Source: an uncultured Clostridia bacterium
GTDB taxonomy: Bacteria > Bacillota > Clostridia > Oscillospirales > Oscillospiraceae
Length of the DNA: 16,132 nucleotides
Direction: 5' to 3'
Assembly (NCBI GenBank): GCA_945918815.1
Contig: CAMEIU010000027.1
Span: 1-16,132 of the forward strand
In this document: positions 8,456 through 15,260 of the stretch, piece after piece
How positions within the stretch are numbered: position 1 is the stretch's first letter
Layout of the letters: the number at the start of each line of letters is the position of its first letter
Translations under genes and position numbers: made by a program
The notes under the pieces: generated by a model
Databases searched by the model: none
What the model was told of the DNA's origin: nothing
Seen by the model: only the letters and a program-made list of their open reading frames with translations

Positions 8456-9427
8456 TCAGAACAGGCCGCTGGAGCCCAGCTTCTTGGTGGCCTTGTTGGT
8501 CAGCAGAATCAGCGCCAGGGAGATGAGGGATTTGAACAGGCTCACCGCCGTGGTATAGGAGAAGTTGCTGCCAATGATACCGGTGCGGTAGATATACGTG
8601 TCGAACACGTCCGCCACCTCATACACGGCTTCGCTGTACATGGTGTAGATCTGCTCGAAATTGTCGCCCATGATGCGGCCCACCTGCAAAATCAGCATGA
8701 TGGCGATGATCTCGCTGATGGCCGGCAGGGTCACATGGAGAATCTGCTTGAGCTTTCCCGCGCCGTCGATCTGCGCCGCTTCGTACAGCTCCACATCCAC
8801 GCTGGAGATGGCCGCCAGATACACGATTGTGCCGTAGCCCACGGTTTTCCAGATCTCGCTGATGATCAGCAGCGCGCGGAAATACTTGGTGGAGGCCATG
8901 AAATAGATCGGCTCTATGCCGAAGTGGCCCAGCAGGGCGTTCAGGGGGCCTTCCGTGCCCACCAGAATTTTCAGCAGGCCGGAGACCACGACCCAGGACA
9001 GGAAATAGGGCATATAGGTGATGGTCTGGACCGTCTTTTTGTACCACCGGATCCGCACCTCATTGAGCAAAATGGCCAGGATAATGGGAGCCGGGAAGCA
9101 GACGGCCAGACGCAGCAGGCTCAGGACGATGGTGTTGCGCATGAGCCTTGGGAACTGGGTGGAGGTCAGGAAGGTCTTGAAGTGCCTGAGGCCGACCCAG
9201 TCGGATCCAAAGATGGCCTTGACGCCGCCTACCGCGCCTTTATAGTTTTTGAAGGCGATGATCAGGCCGTACATGGGGCCGTATTTGAAGACCAGGAAAT
9301 AGATCAGACCGGGGAGCACCATCAGATGGAGCATCCAATAGCGCGTGAAAAAGGTCTTGACCCGATATCCGAAGGTATGACGCTGGGCCAGATTGGCCGC
9401 GCCTGCCCGGGCTGTATTCTTTGCCAT
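8456..9427 (-). CDS. ABC sugar transporter permease, LplB type (MalF-like)
   Basis: The product has 323 residues from the ATG at 9427. The frame can be extended to 9490, but that would overlap the amidohydrolase gene, whereas AGGGGGA sits in the 13-base gap just before 9427, so 9427 is preferred. About six helices are visible, beginning near 32-58, with others near 98-122, 139-155, 198-210, 236-250 and close to the C-terminus. The EAA loop reads YEAAQIDGAGKL (215-226) followed by HVTLPAI. The segment GPMYGLIIAFKNY (50-62) is typical of the LplB/YtcP permease family. It pairs with the downstream YtcP-type permease and lipoprotein to form the membrane channel of the importer. The family call is firm; the transported sugar is not determined. 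Confidence 0.94.
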   Translation of the reverse strand: MAKNTARAGAANLAQRHTFGYRVKTFFTRYWMLHLMVLPGLIYFLVFKYGPMYGLIIAFKNYKGAVGGVKAIFGSDWVGLRHFKTFLTSTQFPRLMRNTIVLSLLRLAVCFPAPIILAILLNEVRIRWYKKTVQTITYMPYFLSWVVVSGLLKILVGTEGPLNALLGHFGIEPIYFMASTKYFRALLIISEIWKTVGYGTIVYLAAISSVDVELYEAAQIDGAGKLKQILHVTLPAISEIIAIMLILQVGRIMGDNFEQIYTMYSEAVYEVADVFDTYIYRTGIIGSNFSYTTAVSLFKSLISLALILLTNKATKKLGSSGLF

Positions 9428-9440
9428 AGCCGTCCCCCTG

Positions 9441-10595
9441 TCACGCCTGGGCGCCATAGACGCAAGCGCCGTACTGGAACACCGCCTCAACCTCCCGCAG
9501 CGCGGAGATTTGCTCCGCCGGGTTGCCCCGGACCACCAGCAGATCGCCCGCCAGCCCCGGCGCCACCGTTCCGGTCACCTGATCCAGGTCCAGAATTTTT
9601 GCGCCGTTCTGGGTACCGATCTGAATGGCCTGCAAGGGCGTCAGGCCGTATTCCACCATATATTCCAATTCGAGATATGTATTGACGCCGTGAATGTCCA
9701 CCGGTACGTCGGTTCCGGCTCCGATCAGGACGCCCATATCATAATAGGGCTTCAGGTTGGCCCGGTAGGCCTCCGCCGCCGCCTGATAGTGGGGATTGCC
9801 GGTTTTCTTGGCGTATTCGGAGTAGACCATGACCGTGGGCGTCCAGGCGATGCCCTTTTCGATCATCTGCCGGGCCTGCTCCGGGCTCATGAAGGTTCCG
9901 TGCTCCAGGGTGTCCACGCCTGCGTCGATGCACATCTGAATGGTGACCGGCACGCCGGAGTGGACGGCGATTTTCCGGTGCCGGCGGTGGCACTCGTCCA
10001 CAGCGGCGTCCAACTCCTCCTGGGTGAATTCCGGAATGAATTCCCGCCGGGAGGTCAGGAGCTTGATCCACTGGGCTCCGCTCTGGAGATTCCGGCGCAC
10101 CTGCTTGCGTACCTCCCAGGGGCCGTCGGCGATGTCGCCGCCGTCGGGGAACTCGCTGCCGTGGCCGCCGGTCATGCAGATGCCGTTGCCGCAGGGAATG
10201 ATCCTGGGAATCGGTTCATCCAGCACCTTCTGCTCCGCCGCCCACACCAGCGACGCCAGCAGGCCGTTTTTATCCGCCACGGAGCGGATGGTGGTCACGC
10301 CGGTGCGGTAGGCGTTTCTTGCGTTCCGCAGGGTGATATACGCATGGCTGAAGTCGCTGCCGGCATAGCCGAAGGGCTTGTCGCCCCAGGCGCTCAGATG
10401 GACATGCAGGTCCACCAGGCCCGGCAGCAGCGTACAGCCCGGATACCGCAGGACCGGGCCGCCGTACCGGGCCTCCAGCGTCTCCAGCGGTCCCACCGCC
10501 AGGATCTTGCCGTCCTGCTCCGAAACCGCCGCGGCCGTGTTTTCCAGCACGGTTTTTCCGTCTCCAGTGATAATTCTGTCCGCCAAAAGGATCAT
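9441..10595 (-). CDS. Metal-dependent amidohydrolase (imidazolonepropionase/prolidase-like, COG1228 type)
   Basis: A 384-residue cytoplasmic enzyme with the amidohydrolase layout: a small beta-sandwich formed by both ends (CTLLPGLVDLHVHL leads into the barrel) and a TIM barrel bearing a candidate binuclear metal site. Visible ligands are His64 and His66 (DLHVHL), Lys178 in WIKLL (candidate carbamylated lysine), His212 in AVHSG, His232 in TLEHG and Asp296 in GAGTD. The GGHGSEF segment (143-149) is typical of the imidazolonepropionase/Xaa-Pro dipeptidase-like clade, which cleaves cyclic amides, amides or related bonds. Its ribosome site (GGAGGA) lies within the last Glu codons of the upstream epimerase gene. 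It has no obvious step in sugar catabolism; it may remove an amide or other substituent from the imported compound, or act on a lactone or peptide conjugate. Family firm, substrate unknown. Confidence 0.9.
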   Translation of the reverse strand: MILLADRIITGDGKTVLENTAAAVSEQDGKILAVGPLETLEARYGGPVLRYPGCTLLPGLVDLHVHLSAWGDKPFGYAGSDFSHAYITLRNARNAYRTGVTTIRSVADKNGLLASLVWAAEQKVLDEPIPRIIPCGNGICMTGGHGSEFPDGGDIADGPWEVRKQVRRNLQSGAQWIKLLTSRREFIPEFTQEELDAAVDECHRRHRKIAVHSGVPVTIQMCIDAGVDTLEHGTFMSPEQARQMIEKGIAWTPTVMVYSEYAKKTGNPHYQAAAEAYRANLKPYYDMGVLIGAGTDVPVDIHGVNTYLELEYMVEYGLTPLQAIQIGTQNGAKILDLDQVTGTVAPGLAGDLLVVRGNPAEQISALREVEAVFQYGACVYGAQA

Positions 10596-10598
10596 CGG

Positions 10599-11657
10599 CT
10601 ATTCCTCCTCGCTTGCGATGCCGCTTTCCTGCGCTTCTCCGTTCCAGCGGAACCGCAGGCGCGTATATTGTCTCCAGGGTGTGCCAGCCGGCAGCATGGG
10701 CGACGGCCCCAGGCCGTTGTGCAGGCTGTCCGACGGGTACATGGGCTCCAGGCACAGGCCGCAGCGGCCCGTATAGCCGGCCCCATCCTTTCCGGGATAG
10801 GCGGCAGCGCCCAGATCGCACAAATAAAAATGGATGCACGGCAGGCTGGTTTCCAGCTCCATGGACCGGCCCGTGCCGGGCGCCTCCAATACGGCGGCAG
10901 GCCCCGCTGCGCCATCCAGGAGATAGTCATGGTCAAAGCCCCCGGCCAGCGCCATCTGCGGGCTTGGCTGTTCCAGGCAGGCGTCCAGCCGCACCGGCCG
11001 GTTCAGATCCATGGGCGTTCCCGCCACCGGCAGCGTCCGGCCGTCCGACAGGCCGCTCCCGTCCAATCCGGCGGCAGCCGCCGCGTGGATCGCAAGCCGC
11101 TGGGCGTCCGCGTGACCGGCCCCGTGCCCATACAGGTTAAAATACATGTGATTGCTGATACAGACCGGCGTATCCGCGTTGGCGGAAGCCTCGTAGCGGA
11201 GCTCCACCGTGTCCCAACTCAGGCGGTAGGTGACCCAAAGAGTCAGATCACCGGGGTAGCCCTCCTCCCCGTCGGGGCTGCAATAGCGGAAGGTCACTGC
11301 GTCCGCTTCCGCGTGAACCGTCTCAAAGGCCCGCTTGTCAAAGCCCCGGACGCCGCCGTGGGCGTGATGGAGGCCGTGACTTTGGGACAGGGCCACGGTC
11401 TCGCCATTGTGAACGTAGGTCCCGCCGAGGAGCTTTCCCGCGCAGCGGCCCAGGGTGGCGCCGAACATGGGCCCCTTCTCCAGCTGCCGCTCCAAACTGC
11501 GGAAGCCCAAAAGCACATCGGTTCCGTCCGGCAGGCAGATGGCCAAAGCTGCGGCGCCCAGATTGGTCACGCGCAGCGTCAGGCCGCTGGCGGACTGCAG
11601 GGTATAGATACGGACCGGCACGCCGTCCACCGTCAGGTCCGTGGTCTTGATCTCCAT
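10599..11657 (-). CDS. galM: Aldose 1-epimerase (mutarotase, GalM family)
   Basis: A 352-residue protein of normal GalM length, which speeds interconversion of the alpha and beta anomers of a free aldose in the cytoplasm. Family motifs appear in order: GATLGRCAGKLLGG (66-79), LHHAHGGVRGFDKRAF (96-111), SPDGEEGYPGDL (127-138), ISNHMYFNLYG (167-177) with the likely catalytic acid His170, FDHDYLL (241-247), and CGLCLEPMYPSD (299-310) with the catalytic base Glu304. His170 and Glu304 fall at the same numbers as in the Lactococcus lactis enzyme. GGGGGG in the 12-base gap after the kinase gene serves as ribosome site. The gene ends in three Glu codons that contain the next gene's Shine-Dalgarno. 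A mutarotase beside a beta-glycosidase and an isomerase implies that a free hemiacetal sugar is released inside the cell. Confidence 0.95.
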   Translation of the reverse strand: MEIKTTDLTVDGVPVRIYTLQSASGLTLRVTNLGAAALAICLPDGTDVLLGFRSLERQLEKGPMFGATLGRCAGKLLGGTYVHNGETVALSQSHGLHHAHGGVRGFDKRAFETVHAEADAVTFRYCSPDGEEGYPGDLTLWVTYRLSWDTVELRYEASANADTPVCISNHMYFNLYGHGAGHADAQRLAIHAAAAAGLDGSGLSDGRTLPVAGTPMDLNRPVRLDACLEQPSPQMALAGGFDHDYLLDGAAGPAAVLEAPGTGRSMELETSLPCIHFYLCDLGAAAYPGKDGAGYTGRCGLCLEPMYPSDSLHNGLGPSPMLPAGTPWRQYTRLRFRWNGEAQESGIASEEE

Positions 11658-11669
11658 GACAAGCCCCCC

Positions 11670-12644
11670 TTACAGCAGGGTATGGGCCGCGTAATAGGTC
11701 TCCCACTGCTTTTGCAGCGTGCGGTCAATGACGCCGGTACGCATAAACTGCTCCGTGGCCGCAGCGTCCGGGATTCCGGCCCGGCCGCCCAGGGCGGTAC
11801 ATTTGACGGCGGAAACAGCGGAGGCGAACCGGGCCGTCTCCGGCGCGCCCCAGCCCTGCAGCAGGCCATAGAGGAACGCGCCGTGGAACACATCTCCCGC
11901 GCCGGTGGAATCCACCACCTGAATACCGGTATAGGCCGGTTCCGCGAAATAGCCGGTTCCGTCCATTCCGGCGCAGCCCTTGTCGCCCAGGGTGACCACC
12001 ACGATCTCCGGTCCCATCTCCCGCAGGCGCCGCAGGCAGGCCTCCCGGCGGTCCGCGTCCCACAGGGCATCCGCGCCGAACATGCCTTCAAAATAGAACG
12101 CGGAACAGATAAACACGTCGATTTTCGGCAGCGCCTGCTCGAATTCCGGAGAAAACCGGTCCGCGTCGAATACCACCTTGCCGCCGGCCGCATGGATCCA
12201 GTCCGCCGCCTGCATGGACGCGTCGGAGACGCTCCAAAGGTGGAGAAATTTTGCTTCCTGAATGGTCTCCCGGTCCAGCTCCTCCGGCAGCACGGAGCGC
12301 ATCTCATACTTGCCGATGAAGCTGCGTCCGCCCGTCTCCTGCTCCGCCAGACAGATGGTCAGGTTTGTCCGCTGCCCCGGAAGGCAGACCAGGTGGCGCA
12401 CATCCACACCGGCGTCCCGCAGCTCCTGCACGCAGAAACGGCCTGCGGGATCGTCGCCCACCGTACTGAACAAGGTACAGCTGCCGCCCAGGCGGCGCAG
12501 GGCGACCAACGCCGTGGGGACCTTGCCGCCGCCCTGACTGGTTGTATAGAGTAGCGGAGCCGCCATATCCGTGGTGGGAATCCGCGGCGTGGCCGCCGTG
12601 AAATCCAGACACAGGTCCCCGACGCCTACCACATCAAATGCCAT
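11670..12644 (-). CDS. PfkB-family carbohydrate kinase (ribokinase superfamily)
   Basis: A 324-residue kinase, standard for the family, expected to move phosphate from ATP to a sugar hydroxyl in the cytoplasm. The N-terminus VVGVGDLCLDF (5-15) and the GGGKVPTALVALRRLGG segment (38-54) correspond to PfkB signature 1 and the substrate region; the usual Gly-Gly-x-x-x-Asn is altered to GGGKVP, with no Asn. Signature 2 reads DSTGAGDVFHGAF (245-257), with catalytic base Asp251. GGAGGGGA precedes the ATG at 12644 in the 15-base gap after the AllA-like gene. In this operon it should phosphorylate the ketose made by the isomerase, preparing it for the class II aldolase. Substrate could be tagatose, fructose, a deoxy sugar or another derivative; ribokinase or 5-dehydro-2-deoxygluconokinase-like activity cannot be excluded. 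Confidence 0.92.
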   Translation of the reverse strand: MAFDVVGVGDLCLDFTAATPRIPTTDMAAPLLYTTSQGGGKVPTALVALRRLGGSCTLFSTVGDDPAGRFCVQELRDAGVDVRHLVCLPGQRTNLTICLAEQETGGRSFIGKYEMRSVLPEELDRETIQEAKFLHLWSVSDASMQAADWIHAAGGKVVFDADRFSPEFEQALPKIDVFICSAFYFEGMFGADALWDADRREACLRRLREMGPEIVVVTLGDKGCAGMDGTGYFAEPAYTGIQVVDSTGAGDVFHGAFLYGLLQGWGAPETARFASAVSAVKCTALGGRAGIPDAAATEQFMRTGVIDRTLQKQWETYYAAHTLL

Positions 12645-12659
12645 GGCCGTCCCCTCCGC

Positions 12660-13133
12660 TCAGATCAGAATTTCCAGCACGTCTTTTCCATCCAGCATCA
12701 CAAATTCCGTGTCATTGCCGAAGGTGAAGGACGGCAGCACCAGCAGCACGTCCACATCCGCTCCGGTGACGGAAATCTGCGTGCCATGGACCACGCCCGG
12801 ATTCAGCCGGACGAAGGTTCCGGCCGGGACCAGGAAGGCCTCCAGGGCCGCGCCGAAGGGATTACCCGGCACCGGCGCGCCCACAAAGATCACGCAGTCT
12901 CCCTGCAGGGGCATCAGGCCCTCGGCCGTATATTTATGGTACTCCAGCATGGACGCCGTGCGTCCGCATCCGATGCGCGCCAGGGAAACGGCGGGCACCG
13001 CCGTGCCGCCCAGAGGCAGCTGCATCAGATCCGGGAAAAAGCCCGGTCCCGCGCCGTGGGCGGGCAGCTCCACATAATCCCCGTAGGGCCGGAAGGCCGC
13101 CTGGGTCAGAGGCTTTGCTTGCAGTTGTTTCAT
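12660..13133 (-). CDS. AllA (ureidoglycolate lyase)-like cupin-fold protein
   Basis: A 157-residue protein, close to the about 160 residues of ureidoglycolate lyase AllA. Similarity to that family is seen in LTQAAFRPYGDYVELP (9-24), MLEYHKYTAEGLMPLQGD (62-79), where Glu64 and His66 match the LERH region of AllA, and FLVPAGTFVRLNPGVVHG (100-117). The AllA signature WHHP reads VHGT here, so one of the two adjacent His residues is missing and the chemistry has probably changed. No other allantoin gene is present. The start is supported by TGGAG about 6 bases upstream in the 13-base gap. As second gene of a sugar operon it may be an isomerase, lyase or epimerase acting on a sugar derivative; this is inference. 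Family placement is fairly good; function unknown. Confidence 0.75.
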   Translation of the reverse strand: MKQLQAKPLTQAAFRPYGDYVELPAHGAGPGFFPDLMQLPLGGTAVPAVSLARIGCGRTASMLEYHKYTAEGLMPLQGDCVIFVGAPVPGNPFGAALEAFLVPAGTFVRLNPGVVHGTQISVTGADVDVLLVLPSFTFGNDTEFVMLDGKDVLEILI

Positions 13134-13146
13134 GGTTGCTCCATTC

Positions 13147-14091
13147 TTATCCGAAAATGCGGTGATAGGTCTCGTCGAACTTCGCCAGCTCCGTGGCGGA
13201 CAACAGCGTGTCCAGAGCGTGGGCGTTCTTTTTGGCCCGTTCCGTGTTCTTCGTGCCCACCAATGCGGAGGTCATGCCCTGCTGGGCCAGGACCCACTGG
13301 ATGGCGGCGTCGGCCGTGGAGATGCCGTGGGCCCGGGCCGTTTCCTCCACCACGTCCACCAGCTGGCGGCAGCGGCTGAACTCCGGCTCCTTCAGGAACG
13401 GATAGAAGAACGTACGGCGATCGCCTGCCGGGAACACCGGCTCCGTCTTATACACGCCGGTGAGCATCCCACCGGCCAGGGACGCATAGGACAGAACGCC
13501 GATCTGATGGTCGCGGCAGAACCGGACCAGCTCCTCGTTCTCCCGGGTCAGCATGGAGAAGCGGAACTGGGCGCAGTCGATGGTGCCGTAACGCATGGCC
13601 TCGGCCATCTGTTCCTGCGAGAAGTTGGACAGGCCGATCATACGGATTTTGCCCTCTTTCCGCAGCCGCTCCATCTCGCCGATGCTGTCGGCAATGGGCG
13701 TGCTGGGGTCCGGGTAGTGGAAGAAGAACAAATCGATGTAATCGGTCTGCAGACGCTGGAGGGATTCCTCCACATCATTACGGACGGCCTCCGGCCGCAG
13801 GTCATGGTCCATGTCGTTTTTGGCCGGATTGAAATGGGCGCCGCCCTTGGTGGACAGGACAACCTTGTCCCGGATTCCCGCCAAGGCCTGGCCCACGATC
13901 CGCTCCGAGCGGCCCGCGCCATAGCTGGCAGCCGTATCCACCAGCGTGATCCCGCTGTCCACGGCGGCCCGGATGGTTTCCACGGCGTCCGCTTCCTCAA
14001 CGGCGCCCCATACGTTGCCCGCCAGCTCCCATGTGCCGAGGGCGACACAGGAGCAGGAAATTCCCGTGGTTCCAATTTCTCGATACAGCAT
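13147..14091 (-). CDS. Aldo/keto reductase, IolS-like
   Basis: A 314-residue NAD(P)H-dependent reductase of the usual AKR barrel. The catalytic tetrad is visible: Asp52 and Tyr57 (VDTAASYGAG), Lys82 (LSTKGG) and His125 (FFFHYPD). IRMIGLSNFS (149-158) and VLSYASLAGGMLTG are typical conserved strands. It resembles the IolS group, whose members reduce aldehydes or ketoses. GGAGGT lies 6-7 bases before the ATG at 14091, a very strong ribosome site. This is the first gene of the long operon and sits behind the divergent promoter region. A plausible job is reduction of the aldehyde released by the aldolase at the other end of the operon, or redox change of the sugar itself. The family is certain; the substrate is not known. 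Confidence 0.93.
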   Translation of the reverse strand: MLYREIGTTGISCSCVALGTWELAGNVWGAVEEADAVETIRAAVDSGITLVDTAASYGAGRSERIVGQALAGIRDKVVLSTKGGAHFNPAKNDMDHDLRPEAVRNDVEESLQRLQTDYIDLFFFHYPDPSTPIADSIGEMERLRKEGKIRMIGLSNFSQEQMAEAMRYGTIDCAQFRFSMLTRENEELVRFCRDHQIGVLSYASLAGGMLTGVYKTEPVFPAGDRRTFFYPFLKEPEFSRCRQLVDVVEETARAHGISTADAAIQWVLAQQGMTSALVGTKNTERAKKNAHALDTLLSATELAKFDETYHRIFG

Positions 14092-14111
14092 TTGATTACC
14101 TCCCAGTTTCT

Positions 14112-14127
14112 CTGCTCAAAGGAGCAG
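14112..14127 (-). promoter_or_regulatory. 16-base inverted repeat in the leader of the catabolic operon
   Basis: CTGCTC (14112-14117) and GAGCAG (14122-14127) are perfect inverted copies around a 4-base centre. The element lies about 20 bases before the aldo/keto reductase start, directly before its Shine-Dalgarno and just at or after the predicted transcription start. It could be an operator or form a small RNA hairpin. No T run follows it, so it is not a terminator. Confidence 0.45.
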
Positions 14128-14135
14128 TTCCGTCT

Positions 14136-14163
14136 TCCATATGTTAGAAAATACACTTGACAA
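14136..14163 (-). promoter_or_regulatory. Predicted sigma-A promoter of the minus-strand catabolic operon
   Basis: Read on the minus strand, TTGTCA (14163-14158) is separated by 16 bases from TATGGA (14141-14136). Transcription would start near 14128, giving a leader of about 35 bases to the first gene. The -35 box is good and the -10 box is weak, as expected for a regulated promoter. The -35 overlaps that of the plus-strand promoter. Confidence 0.4.
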
Positions 14164-14185
14164 ACATTGCATACTGCTATATTCT
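14157..14185 (+). promoter_or_regulatory. Predicted sigma-A promoter of the DUF624 gene
   Basis: A perfect TTGACA (14157-14162) is followed after 17 bases by TATTCT (14180-14185). An overlapping TGCTATATT (14175-14183) gives an extended -10 with TATATT at 15-base spacing. The transcript would begin near 14190 and carry a leader of about 180 bases. A second possible promoter lies closer to the gene (TTGTCA at 14292-14297, 17 bases, TATTTC at 14315-14320). Confidence 0.5.
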
Positions 14186-14210
14186 AGAAGAAAACCCGAA
14201 ATACTTTTGG

Positions 14211-14240
14211 GGAAATTGCCCTGAATTCCCTGCAATTTCC
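14211..14240. promoter_or_regulatory. 30-base dyad centred on GAATTC, candidate operator or leader hairpin
   Basis: GGAAATTGC (14211-14219) and GCAATTTCC (14232-14240) are perfect 9-base inverted arms. GAATTC (14223-14228) lies exactly on the same axis of symmetry, so 24 of 30 positions obey the dyad, with only two CCT triplets breaking it. It is the most symmetric element in the 281-base divergent region, lying about 48 bases upstream of the minus-strand -35 and some 20-50 bases downstream of the predicted plus-strand start. Such a shape suits a dimeric regulator, for example the nearby ROK protein; in RNA it could also form a hairpin. Confidence 0.55.
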
Positions 14241-14372
14241 TCTCATTCCGTTTTGCTTCCTCTAAGAAAAAAGTACCACGGGTTCGTCAATTTGTCAACT
14301 ATGTTTCTAAACTCTATTTCTTTTTTGTCCCCTTATTTCTGTTATATTCGTCCAATACGAGGCATGAAATTT

Positions 14373-15260
14373 ATGAAATCTAACGAAATCCATGTATCTT
14401 CTGACAAAAAACAGCAGGATTATTCTCCAAGTCAAAGGCCGGCCACCAGGAAATCGCTGGCATGGGCCATGGTGCGGGAGCACAAGTTCGGCATTTTCTT
14501 TTTCAGTCTCTCCTATGCCGCCGTTTTTCTTCCAGCAGCGATTTGGGCCTTTCTGACCGTCCTGATGCTGAAATCCACCGCAGAAGGCGGCGTTCTGCCG
14601 GCCCAGTTCGGCGTGCAGTTTTTGCTGGTCCTCTGTCCCCTTATGGCCCTTTCCGGGCCGGGTGCGGCAGGCCTGTACCGTGTGGCGCGAAATTGGATGC
14701 GCGACGAACCGCGCAATCCCTGGGACATCTTCCGGTCCGCCGTGAAGGACAGCTGGAAACACGGCCTGCTGCTGACGCTGTTCACCGCGTTTCTGCCGCT
14801 GACCGCGTATTTTGCCTGGGTCTATTTCTCGGGATACGCCGCGTCGCCGCTGACCACCGCGGCCATATGGGTCTTCCTTCTGATCAACCTCCTCTGGCAG
14901 CTGATGCTGCCCTGTCTGGAGGTTATGGCCGTAACCTACAACCTCTCCTTTGGGCAGATGCTCTGGAACGGCCTGTATATGACCCTGCGGCATCCGCTGA
15001 AATCTCTGAAAACCCGGCTGTTGACCGCCGTTCCGGCGCTGATTGCATGCCTGTTCGCCTTTGCTTATCCCGGCGCGGCATGGCAGATTGCCGCGCTGCT
15101 GGCCGCCTTCTATGTCTTCTACGGCTTCGGCCTGCGGCAGATGCTCTTTGCAGCCCACGGAAACGCCCTCTGTGAGGCGCACCTGAACGCTTTGCTGCCG
15201 GGGGCCAGGGTGGATATCGGCATGCGCTCGGAGCGAACCGTTCCGGACAATATTTCCTGA
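14373..15260 (+). CDS. DUF624 (YesL-like) integral membrane protein
   Basis: A 295-residue product from the ATG at 14373, which has a weak GAGG about 10 bases upstream. The frame is open from 14157, but that extension is AT-rich, overlaps the predicted promoter and does not look coding. Other ATGs (14364, 14469) are worse placed. After a hydrophilic, charged N-terminus (1-36), about six helices lie near 40-67, 80-101, 131-153, 161-180, 216-232 and 234-252. GPGAAGLYRVARNWMRDE (95-112) and the loop NPWDIFRSAVKDSWK (115-129) match the YesL/DUF624 family. Members are often found beside LplB/YtcP/lipoprotein sugar importers and may help their function, but the biochemical role is unknown. It is divergent from the importer operon and shares its control region, which fits that association. 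Confidence 0.85.
   Translation: MKSNEIHVSSDKKQQDYSPSQRPATRKSLAWAMVREHKFGIFFFSLSYAAVFLPAAIWAFLTVLMLKSTAEGGVLPAQFGVQFLLVLCPLMALSGPGAAGLYRVARNWMRDEPRNPWDIFRSAVKDSWKHGLLLTLFTAFLPLTAYFAWVYFSGYAASPLTTAAIWVFLLINLLWQLMLPCLEVMAVTYNLSFGQMLWNGLYMTLRHPLKSLKTRLLTAVPALIACLFAFAYPGAAWQIAALLAAFYVFYGFGLRQMLFAAHGNALCEAHLNALLPGARVDIGMRSERTVPDNIS

Noticed and set aside
9428..9490. Longer start for the LplB-type permease at 9490
   Set aside because: It would overlap the amidohydrolase coding end, while a strong ribosome site sits directly before 9427.
9393..12554. A 1,053-codon open frame on the plus strand
   Set aside because: It is antisense to the amidohydrolase, epimerase and kinase genes, whose motifs are intact on the minus strand; the antisense translation is low-complexity and resembles no family.
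12660..13133. A working allantoin degradation step (true AllA)
   Set aside because: No allantoinase, allantoate amidohydrolase or related gene is nearby, and the WHHP signature is not kept.
14157..14372. N-terminal extension of the DUF624 protein from an ATG at 14157
   Set aside because: The stretch is AT-rich, overlaps the predicted promoter and dyad, and its translation has no membrane-family similarity; 14373 is the better start.
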